In this document: piece by piece, positions 1 through 6,771 of the stretch
How positions within the stretch are numbered: position 1 is the stretch's first letter
Layout: every line of letters begins with the position of its first letter
From: an uncultured Schlesneria sp.
GTDB taxonomy: Bacteria; Planctomycetota; Planctomycetia; Planctomycetales; Planctomycetaceae
Length of the DNA: 47,412 nucleotides
NCBI GenBank assembly: GCA_903858935.1
Contig: CAIOKO010000027.1
Coordinates: 1-47,412 of the forward strand
Direction of reading: 5' to 3'
Position numbers and translations under genes: made by a program
Notes under the pieces: model-generated
Database searches by the model: none
What the model was told of the DNA's origin: nothing
Seen by the model: the letters and a program-made list of their open reading frames with translations, nothing else

Positions 1-483
1 AAAGCCTCTTTGAATACATCGAAACTTTTTACAACCGAGTCAGAAGGCACTCAAAACTCGGTCATCAATCACCCGTAAACTTCGAGCAGACATTATAACC
101 CTAACCCCGCGCCCACATTTCATGGGCAAGTCCACATAAGCAAGAAAGACGAAGAGGAGACCTTCGGTCGATCGCTCGTGCGAGGTCGGGAGACCTTCGC
201 ACAACATGGTTCGCGTTTAAGAGGTCGGGAGACATCAACCGAATCAAGGCCCAGCGACGCTCGAAGAGATCGGCTGAACGCCGATTCGCCTGCGCCGATG
301 GCTGCGGGTTAAACTAAGATGCCTTTTTCATCGTTTAACCGCGCCTCGAAGAGAAGCGAGTCAATCGGCGTCTCTGAGACACCCGCGGTGTCATTGCTCA
401 ATTGACCATTGCGATCCTCTTTTTTACCGAAGGTAAAACAGGATGACACGCCGCCGTTCGCATGTTAGATTCATTTCAGAAAG
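1..483. repeat. Non-coding left end with dispersed repeat (R6)
   Basis: No convincing gene lies here. Positions about 150-300 hold a dispersed repeat in which GAGGTCGGGAGACC-like blocks recur (for example 153-208 and 210-240). Related copies are at about 3774-3895 and 46850-46905 in the same orientation and at about 1331-1408 inverted. The last 60 bases before 484 should contain the promoter of the toxin-antitoxin pair, but no clear -35/-10 pair was recognised. Confidence 0.6.
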
Positions 484-768
484 GTGGTTGTCATGGAACT
501 AGGAACGAAGCCTCCACGAGACGAGATTCTCCGGCAAGCGCTTGCGCTTGATCTGGCCGATCGGGTTTTTCTTGCCGACGAACTCGAGCGAAGCCTTCCT
601 TCAACTGCTTTTCCATCCGATGAAATCGCGACGGCCTGGTCCGAGGAAATCGACCGCCGAATTGCAGCCTATGATCGCGGTGAAACAACTTCGATCAGCT
701 TCGATTCTGCACTCGACCACATCCGAACGGCGCTTGCCGAACGCCGATCACGGATGGCCAATTCGTGA
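484..768 (+). CDS. Addiction-module antitoxin (PF09720-like)
   Basis: Predicted antitoxin of a type II toxin-antitoxin pair, 94 residues. The N-terminal helix around residues 10-35 (ILRQALALDLADRVFLADEL) and the following EIATAWSEEIDRRI segment match the short 'putative addiction module component' family, which usually consists of 70-90 residue acidic helical proteins encoded just before a ParE/RelE toxin. Translation may start at 484 or at the second ATG (493); both are in frame and only three codons apart. The stop overlaps the start of the next gene by four bases (GTGA), so the two are probably translated together. Such antitoxins normally repress their own operon, but no operator was identified. 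The pairing with the toxin makes the call much firmer than the sequence alone would. Confidence 0.82.
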   Translation: MVVMELGTKPPRDEILRQALALDLADRVFLADELERSLPSTAFPSDEIATAWSEEIDRRIAAYDRGETTSISFDSALDHIRTALAERRSRMANS

Positions 769-1073
769 ACTTCGAAGTGCTGCCAGAAGCGAATGGTGAA
801 GCCATCGCTGCGGCCTTGTGGTATGACGAACAGCGACTCGGACTTGGCGACGAGTTTTTGGCCGAATTGGAAGCCGCGTTCACCGCGATCGAAGAAGCGC
901 CGAATCGGTTACGTCGACTGGAAACCTATTCCGGCTCTCACAATCTTCGTCGTCAATTGTTCAAGCGATTTCCCTACGTGGTCGTTGTTGACTGCCGTCC
1001 CGATCGAGTGCTTGTTGTTGCCGTCGCACATACACGTCGTCGTCCGCTTTACTGGCTTGATCGATTGAATTGA
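765..1073 (+). CDS. ParE/RelE-family toxin
   Basis: Predicted type II toxin of 102 residues, usual length for the RelE/ParE superfamily. It starts at a GTG that overlaps the antitoxin stop. Visible family features are the N-terminal helix pair beginning AIAAALWYDEQRLGLGDEF, the central LRRQLFKRFPYVVVV strand, and the C-terminal strand ending in AHTRRRPLYW, which is typical of ParE-like members. ParE toxins poison DNA gyrase and RelE toxins cut mRNA on the ribosome; the sequence does not settle which applies, although the 'HxRRxPxYW' ending favours the ParE/plasmid-stabilisation branch. The gene is intact, with no frameshift. The pair lies in repeat-rich DNA, a common setting for horizontally acquired modules. 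Confidence 0.85.
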   Translation: MNFEVLPEANGEAIAAALWYDEQRLGLGDEFLAELEAAFTAIEEAPNRLRRLETYSGSHNLRRQLFKRFPYVVVVDCRPDRVLVVAVAHTRRRPLYWLDRLN

Positions 1074-1144
1074 GTCTCAACTTCAATATTCGCGTCGCGC
1101 TCGAAAGTGACGAGCGTGGGCGTGGGTTTTGATGGGAACGGTCC

Positions 1145-1345
1145 GGGCCGAAGCGGCAGAGAGTAGTCGTGAGTAAGTAGTAAGTAGAAAATCCAAGAAG
1201 AGTCCGAGGGCGGGCCGAAGCGGCAGAAAGTAGACTCGAGAGAGTATTGAGTAGACAAACCAAGAAGAGTCCGAGGGCGGGCCGAAGCGGCGGAAAGTAG
1301 TCACGAGAGAGTAGTGAGTAGACAAACCAAGAAGAATCCGAGGGC
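1145..1345. repeat. 67-bp tandem repeat, three units
   Basis: Three head-to-tail units of 67 bp begin at 1145, 1212 and 1279, each opening with GGGCCGAAGCGGC and closing with GTCCGAGGGC or a one-base variant. GCCGAAGCGGC can fold into a short hairpin. The same opening motif followed by AGAAAGTAGTCGTGAG appears once in inverted orientation near 47035-47090, so the unit is dispersed as well as tandem. Because the period leaves frames open, several long but meaningless reading frames cross it. Confidence 0.88.
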
Positions 1346-1408
1346 TTACGCACCCCGGCTCGCCTGGACTTGCTCGTTGTGTGAAGATCTTGGGTCGGTT
1401 TCTGACCT
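1331..1408 (-). repeat. Inverted copy of the R6 repeat
   Basis: Read on the minus strand this segment resembles 46870-46940, including the shared stretches GGGCTTACG and CTGGACTTGCT. It is part of the set of repeats found on both sides of the window in opposite orientation. Confidence 0.65.
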
Positions 1409-1543
1409 CGTCTCTCCGCTTTCCACCATGGCTCGCCCAGGTGGGAGCGAATTTGGTCGACCGAATTTCGAGCGTCATTCCACCAAACCTGGCCACCTCC
1501 GAGGCAAGCTCGGAAGGGTCCCTTTTCCCAACGGAATCGGCCG

Positions 1544-1759
1544 GTTCTGGTGACCAAACATGGCTTCCGACCACGCAAGGTGGGCTGCGAGCGTTTTTAC
1601 AAATCGCTAGGGCAAAGGCCCGTTAACCACCGCCGCGGGGGCGGTGGGGTTTGTTCTTTGTAATATCAATACCCGGGGCGGCGCTCGAAGACGAGCTTGC
1701 CCCGGGCTGATAGGCGTCAGCCCTTCAGGCTGAAAAACGCGATTTCATCCGGACATTTT
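1544..1759 (+). repeat. 216-bp direct repeat, copy A (hairpin-rich)
   Basis: The segment from GTTCTGGTGACCAAAC to GGACATTTT is repeated nearly base for base at 3519-3735. It contains three inverted repeats: CCACCGCC/GGCGGTGG near 1628-1648, a CCCGGGGC/GCCCCGGG pair near 1672-1708, and CAGCC-CTTCA-GGCTG near 1718-1732. The two copies flank the DUF2235 gene. No transposase is encoded between them. It may be a REP/MITE-like element rather than a gene-mobilising one. Confidence 0.85.
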
Positions 1760-1935
1760 CATCGAACGCCTGAAGACCTTTGCCTCGTTGTTTGAGGTCT
1801 CCTTCTGACTCGAACACGTACTTGAAACCTCGTTCCGACGGCAGGTCATGCATCGCGTGGAATTCCGTTGATTCATTGATATACTCTTCGCCACCAGTCG
1901 CCGTTTCAAATCAATTGCTAACCAGGGCTGACATC

Positions 1936-3462
1936 ATGGCACTTTATGCTTTCGACGGAACTTGGAATGACTCGCGAGCTCCCGATGAAGAACGCGACTT
2001 CAAGAAAGACACCAATATTCATCGTTTTCGAGTTCTCTATCAGGGGAAAGCCGAATACGTCGATGGAGTCGGCAGCCGAGGCGGAGTGATTGGTAAGATC
2101 GTCGGCGGTTTCTCAGGAGCCGGCGCTCAAAAGCGTATCGACGAGCACTTCGAGGCCTTAAAGCGAAATTTTGCTGATGGCGATACCACCATTGATATTG
2201 TTGGCTACAGTCGTGGGGCGGCCATCGCAAGATTGTTTGTTCAGCGCATCGACAGGGATTTTGATTCCCTGCTGATCAATGGTAAACCCCTGACAAAGAC
2301 ACCCGCAGTACGCTTTCTGGGGTTGTTCGACACCGTCGCTTCGTTCGGTATTCCGTGGAATGCGAACGAGCATGGTTTTGTGACCGACATCCCCGAGTTT
2401 GTCGAAAACACGTTTCATGCGATGGCCCTCGATGAAACGCGCGAGACGTTTGGTATCGAACGATGCTTCGGCAATCGCCGAAAGATTACCGAAGTCTGGT
2501 TTCGCGGTAGTCACGGTGATATCGGTGGCAATGCCACCTACACGAACAAGCAGGGAGAAGTTTCCAATCGTCAGCGGTCAGACATCGCATTGAACTGGAT
2601 GTTATCCAAGGCCAAGGCTTGCAATGTTCCCGTCCCGTCCGAGATCAAGTCCGTTATTGTCGATGGAAATCAGAATGAAGCGCCGATTACAACACGCAGC
2701 GAGGCGATCAGCATAGGCAAGGTGGGAACCTTGTCCCGGCGCATCCACATTGGTGATCTTGTCCACCATTCCGTGGAGCTGACTGAGATGACGCGAGGCA
2801 TTAACGGAAGCCAGTTAAGACGTGTTGATGTTCCGACTCGCATCGAAGACGCTGATCTTCAGCAGAGTGGTGAAGCGTTGATCTGGATTCCGCCCGAGTC
2901 GACCATTATCGAGGCGGACAATACAACGTTCGTCAGCGCCAGGCCCGCAGTTGTCGAACTGAGTTCGCGGCGCTATCCGTTCGATGTTTCACCCGCCCGC
3001 ACCTGGAAATCCTGGTTTAAACGATGGGGAATTGATATCGAAACATTCGCGTTCGATAAAGAACGGCTCGTGGAATTCTGGGCACCATCCGCAGCCGATC
3101 GCGCCTTAGCCTGGGACCTCTACGTCGAGCTACAGACACGGATTACAACTCAAACATTGGATGACGCGGCAGGCAACGACGTGTCTGCGTTGACGAGCGT
3201 TTACAAATTGTTTGAGTTCTCTCGTGAGTTTATGCACAAGCACGGCGTCGAATGTGCCAATACAGCCACCTTACTGAACGCCTTTTTGAACCAGAAAGTT
3301 CGCCCCTTTACGGCCAAATGGCACAAGCGTTCCGTCGATGAGAATTGGCAAGCCAATCCTTCGACGCCGCATCCCGAATTCCGCACAGACCTTAAGGCCC
3401 TGCAACCCACGCTCCAAAACCTCGCCGCCGCGCTTTCTCAACTGGCAGATGCGCAACTGTGA
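1936..3462 (+). CDS. DUF2235 / Tle1-like alpha/beta hydrolase
   Basis: A 508-residue protein with the DUF2235 (T6SS phospholipase Tle1-like) signature. The N-terminus MALYAFDGTWND matches the family's opening FDGTWN; the nucleophile elbow GYSRGAA places the catalytic serine at residue 92; and GSHGDIGGN (about residues 195-203) matches the family's conserved G-x-H-x-D-x-GG block carrying the acidic residue. Upstream in-frame codons to 1780 read into the repeat and lack a family match, so the ATG at 1936 was chosen, with CAGGG upstream as a weak ribosome site. Family members hydrolyse phospholipids when delivered by type VI secretion, but no VgrG, PAAR or immunity gene is adjacent, and many planctomycete members are stand-alone. 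The last 150 residues have no recognised domain. Lipase activity is likely; an antibacterial role is inference. Confidence 0.88.
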   Translation: MALYAFDGTWNDSRAPDEERDFKKDTNIHRFRVLYQGKAEYVDGVGSRGGVIGKIVGGFSGAGAQKRIDEHFEALKRNFADGDTTIDIVGYSRGAAIARLFVQRIDRDFDSLLINGKPLTKTPAVRFLGLFDTVASFGIPWNANEHGFVTDIPEFVENTFHAMALDETRETFGIERCFGNRRKITEVWFRGSHGDIGGNATYTNKQGEVSNRQRSDIALNWMLSKAKACNVPVPSEIKSVIVDGNQNEAPITTRSEAISIGKVGTLSRRIHIGDLVHHSVELTEMTRGINGSQLRRVDVPTRIEDADLQQSGEALIWIPPESTIIEADNTTFVSARPAVVELSSRRYPFDVSPARTWKSWFKRWGIDIETFAFDKERLVEFWAPSAADRALAWDLYVELQTRITTQTLDDAAGNDVSALTSVYKLFEFSREFMHKHGVECANTATLLNAFLNQKVRPFTAKWHKRSVDENWQANPSTPHPEFRTDLKALQPTLQNLAAALSQLADAQL

Positions 3463-3518
3463 AGTTTCGGGACTAACGTGCTGGCGGATTACAGTTATGA
3501 ACTCATGGGTGCATCGCA

Positions 3519-3735
3519 GTTCTGGTGACCAAACGTGGCTTCGGACCACGCAAGGTGGGGGGCGAGCTTTATCTGCAAATCGCCAGGGCAAAGGCCCGTT
3601 AAACCACCGCCGCAGGGGTTGGGGTTTGTTCTTCTAAAATCAATACCCCGGGGCGGCGTTCGAAGACGAGCTTGCCCCGGGGCTGATATGTGTCAGCCCT
3701 TCAGGCTGAAAAACGCGATTTCACCCGAACATTTT
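3519..3735 (+). repeat. 216-bp direct repeat, copy B
   Basis: Second copy of the element at 1544-1759, starting 56 bases after the DUF2235 stop. The 9-bp stem CCCCGGGGC/GCCCCGGGG is perfect here (about 3648-3684), while the CCACCGCC stem is degraded. The copies differ by scattered substitutions, so the duplication is not very recent. Confidence 0.85.
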
Positions 3736-4043
3736 GTGTGAATTGAAGGACCGAACAACTTCCCATCGCTCTGCGAAGTCAGGAGACATCCGCCAAATCA
3801 ATGCCCAAGGACGTTCGAAGTGATCAGGCTCGACGCTCGATCTTCCGGCGCCGCAAGCTGCGAGGTCAGGATACCTTCACACAACCTCGAACGGCCGACC
3901 CTTCAGGCCTTTGGGGATTCCGTTGGCTGATTTCCTGGCCCGATGGAACAGGCTATTTGAACGGTTGGACCTTTGGTCCGGAAGATGGTTCATCGTCGCT
4001 GACTTGCGACGATGAACTGTGCCATGATTGGCGGGTGACCCGA
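3736..4043. repeat. Spacer with degenerate R6 repeat
   Basis: About 3774-3895 resembles 210-310 at the left end: both contain GGAGACATC, then AATCAA(G/T)GCCCA, then (A/G)CG(C/T)TCGAAG in the same order. No gene is supported. An open frame at 3801-4379 crosses the lipoprotein gene on the opposite strand and has no family-like content. Confidence 0.5.
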
Positions 4044-4364
4044 CTAATTTGGTGGGATCGGTGGAGTGGGGCGCCGCGCTTCTGGAAAGAAATCGACCGG
4101 CTTTTCCCCGTTGCGAATACGGTCGGAATTCGGGTTATTAAATCCATACCCTTGCCGCCAGGCGGAATTCATGGACTGGTTGGCCTCGTATTCACGCAGG
4201 TCCCGGTCGTATTTCGCTTTCGCTTGCTCGTACCGTTGTCGAGCCTCTTCAGGAGTCTCTTCTTTCGGTGTAAAGAAACCTGCGATCGTGGCTCGAGTAC
4301 CAGCACAGCCGCCGAGGAAAGTCAGGCCAGCGAGCAACACAAATACCGAATAACAAGCTCGCAT
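4044..4364 (-). CDS. Small lipoprotein, unknown function
   Basis: A 106-residue predicted lipoprotein. From the ATG at 4364 the sequence has a basic residue, a hydrophobic stretch (SVFVLLAGLTFL) and a lipobox ending LGGC, giving a lipid-modified cysteine near residue 19. The mature part begins with a short hydrophobic stretch, then a charged segment EEARQRYEQAKAKYDRDLREYE likely to form a helix or coiled coil, and ends in a Pro-rich tail. A longer frame reaches 4469, but the lipobox and an AAGG about nine bases upstream favour 4364. It stands alone, downstream and convergent to the DUF2235 gene. The family was not recognised. Confidence 0.72.
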   Translation of the reverse strand: MRACYSVFVLLAGLTFLGGCAGTRATIAGFFTPKEETPEEARQRYEQAKAKYDRDLREYEANQSMNSAWRQGYGFNNPNSDRIRNGEKPVDFFPEARRPTPPIPPN

Positions 4365-4666
4365 GGTGATCTGCCTTGATCGACACAAATCATCGGCCAA
4401 AACGGTGGCGGCGAGTCTCACAAGATACCAAATTAGAGTCAATGTCACCTTTCGACAGTCTGGCTTCACTGCTTCATGAATTTGGGACCAAGTTGGTCCG
4501 CGATGTCATTTTTCATCTTGACACACACAACCCGCTCTTGTATTTTTATGTCGGCCTTTTGGGATATCTACAATTCAGAGACAATTTCGATGGTATGCAA
4601 GTTCAAATGCATGACTGACTGCGTTTTTTCTCGCCTCGCAGGCGTTGATAAGTCCTCGTGCGTCAA
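4365..4666. other. Spacer without recognised features
   Basis: Open frames here (4376-4618 and the start of 4476-4958) have no signal peptide, domain or ribosome site worth supporting. The region upstream of 4364 presumably carries the lipoprotein promoter on the minus strand. Confidence 0.4.
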
Positions 4667-4793
4667 CGGTGCCAAATACATTTATTTGTCCCGGGAAGCA
4701 GGTGGCTCGGGATGGAACCTCGCCCTCCCGAAAACAAAACCAGAGGACCAGTGGGTCTCGATGGCCCGATACCAGACTCCTGAGCCAAGCGTG

Positions 4794-4889
4794 AACTTTG
4801 TCAACTTGATCAACTTTGTCAACTTGATCAACTTGATCAACTTTGTCAACTTGATCAACTTGATCAACTTTGTCAACTTGATCAAATTG
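4794..4889. repeat. 9-bp tandem array (AACTTTGTC / AACTTGATC)
   Basis: About eleven 9-base units in mixed order fill 96 bases. The matching array in the right arm (about 46400-46442, opposite strand) has only about five units, so the array has expanded or contracted since the arms diverged. Because the unit is a multiple of three it produces an open frame of repeating NLINFV residues, which is not taken as coding. Confidence 0.85.
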
Positions 4890-5279
4890 AAAAACCGCAA
4901 AAACGCCTACGAAATACGGAACTTGGTCAACTTTATCAACTTAGTCAACGTTTTTTGAACTCCGATAAGACGGCCATTTTCAGATGGCCTGCAGACGAAA
5001 GATAGTGTTGAATCGAAGAGATTGAACCGAAGGAATCGCCTGGCGCTGTCCGATGCGTCTGGTTTGGAGAGCAAAACGGGGGTGGCATCTCGATCTTCGA
5101 GGTTCGTTCCCGTTTTGTGATGTACAACAACGAGATTTGATCTTTGAAAATCTGGAATTCATTAAATACGGATCGCCCCCGCAACTGACTCAAGGTGCGG
5201 GCTGATCCGTGTGGGCTCGTTGCTTGCCATGGGGGTACGGCGCCGAAGCGGCGAGAGAGTCGGTTAGAGAAAGTTGAAA

Positions 5280-5447
5280 GCCGCTGCAAGCGGTTCGCCA
5301 GAAGCTTCCGCTCCATGGACACAAGGAACTTTGTCGACACTTACAATGTCAAGTTCCTCAAGAGCCGCTGCAAGCGGTTCGCCAGGAGCTACCGCTCCAT
5401 GAACCCGAGGAACTTTGGCGACACTTCCGACGTCAAGTTCCTCAAGA
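5280..5447 (-). repeat. Two 84-bp hairpin units
   Basis: Units at 5280-5363 and 5364-5447 are each exactly 84 bp. Read on the minus strand each contains three inverted repeats: GGAACTT...AAGTTCC, GGAGC-nnnn-GCTCC and CCGCT-TGC-AGCGG. Further full units are at 45840-45923, 45924-46007 and 46954-47037, and a degenerate one is at 18216-18298. Changes between copies often sit in the loops. The 84-base length (28 codons) leaves an open frame, but copies differ mostly by amino-acid-changing substitutions, so RNA or DNA structure is more likely what is conserved. Confidence 0.85.
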
Positions 5448-5723
5448 GTAGAAAATCTCAATGATTGATTTAATCTTCTGGTCCGCTCAATCTTCCAGAC
5501 TCTAGCCGCTTCGGCTGCTGGCCTCGAAGACTCGCCTCGGTCCGATGAGACAACCCGAAAGGATGACGATGATCAATCGAACCAACTGCAAAAACGCCTG
5601 AAAAACGAGGAGATTGATCAACTTTTTGTTGATGTTTTGGTGGGACTTCGAAGACTTGTCGGCCCCTGCCTCTTCAGCACGAGGCGTGCCCCGTCTTTTA
5701 CGGCCATGACCGCCTATCGTGCT

Positions 5724-6040
5724 ACTAACGTTTGATTTCTTTGTCTGGCGCGAAGTATTTTCATTGGAAAGTAAGTCACCTGCTGACTCGAGACGTAGGA
5801 TTCCGATTCGTCACAAATTGGTATTAAAAGAAATAGAAACACAAAGGCTCAGGGGGCACAGAGAGAAAGAAGCACGATCGGGGTGTTACCGTCCCCAAAT
5901 ATCTTGAGTTTTTCAACAGGCATTACGATCGCTTCGACTTTTTCTTTCTCCGTGGACTCCGTTTCTTTGTGTTTTAGCCTCTTCATACCCCTTGTAGGGT
6001 TGCCGGCCCGACCCTCGCTGGGCTTTTAGCGGGCTCCATC
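5724..6040. other. Spacer with imperfect long inverted repeat
   Basis: No gene seen. About 5838-5875 and 5931-5978 form an imperfect inverted repeat sharing AAACACAAAG and GAGAAAGAA. This spacer has no counterpart in the right arm, where the minisatellite directly abuts the inverted repeat, so it was inserted on the left or lost on the right. Confidence 0.5.
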
Positions 6041-6592
6041 GTTGCCCTGACGCCGCCAATGTTGCCCAAGCTTTGCCAGAGTTGCCCACCCTAGGTTGCC
6101 CAAGCTTTTCCAAAGTTGCCCATCTATGGTTGCCCAAGCGTTACCAGTGTTGCCCAGCCATAGTTGCCCAGACTTTCTCACGACCGAAATGACGAAATAC
6201 ATTCGCAATCACCATAGTTGCCCAAGCTCTGCCAGAGTTGCCCATCTATGGCTTCTGAAACATTACCAAAGATTCCCGTCCATGGTTGCCCAAACTTTTC
6301 CAAAGTTGCCCACGTATGGCGCCTGAAGCCTTACCAGAGTTACCCATCCATAGCTCTCCAAGCTTTACCAATGTTGCCTAATCATGGTTGCCCAAGCTTT
6401 GCCACGACCCGAATGTCGAAAAACATTTGAAATCACCATGGTTGCCCAGGCTTTACCAATTTTGCCCATCCATGGTTGCTCAAGCGTTACCAATGTTGCC
6501 TAAACATAGTTGCCCAGACTTTCCCACGACCGGAATGCCGAAATACATTGGTAATCACCATAGTTGCCTAAAAATTCGCAATGTTGCCCAAC
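6041..6592 (-). repeat. Left TTGCCCA minisatellite, about 34-bp unit
   Basis: Degenerate tandem units of about 34 bp, each with two TTGCCCA-type heptamers separated by about 8 bases and then CTTTACCA-like bases. Three 37-bp inserts (6179-6215, 6403-6439, 6525-6561), all beginning CACGACC and ending ATCACCAT, interrupt the array and give it a higher-order structure. The opposite-strand counterpart is the more regular 35-bp array at 44847-45540. Open frames through it are by-products of the repeat. Confidence 0.85.
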
Positions 6593-6771
6593 GATTTTTT
6601 GGAAAAACACTCCGTTCAGGTGCGACCTGCCATGTTGAAAGCTATGCTGCCTGCCGCAATTGAGTAATCACAGTCGGTTCACTCCTTTGGCCAGCGGGGT
6701 TTGCCTGATACGCAACACTCGCCGCCTGGTCTTGAAGTCAAAAAATTGTTTAATTCACTTCGGGGTCTCGA

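Larger units (their letters stand above)
4667..5723 (+). repeat. Left arm of large inverted composite repeat
   Basis: This 1.06-kb segment is matched in reverse complement by 45551-46557. Order from the outside inward is the same on both sides: a GGGAAGCAGGTGGCT block, the 9-bp AACTTTGTC/AACTTGATC array, an AACGTTTTTTGAACT block, a block containing GATGGCATCTCGATCT or its near match, GTGCGGGCTGATCCGTGT, two 84-bp hairpin units, a GACAACCCGAAAGG block, and GCACGAGGCG near the inner edge. Many 12-20 base stretches are identical, with substitutions and small indels between them. No intact gene is present in either arm. Confidence 0.85.

Noticed and set aside
961-1578. 205-codon minus-strand frame and others nearby
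   Set aside because: They cross the 67-bp tandem repeat and the toxin gene in antisense.
1780-1935. N-terminal extension of the DUF2235 protein
   Set aside because: These 52 codons have no family similarity and lie next to the 216-bp repeat; the DUF2235 fold begins at the ATG at 1936.
3801-4379. 192-codon plus-strand frame
   Set aside because: Overlaps the lipoprotein gene, which has a lipobox and ribosome site on the other strand; the frame starts in a repeat.
4476-4958. 160-codon frame with NLINFVNLI repeats
   Set aside because: Created by the 9-bp array; the rest has no features.
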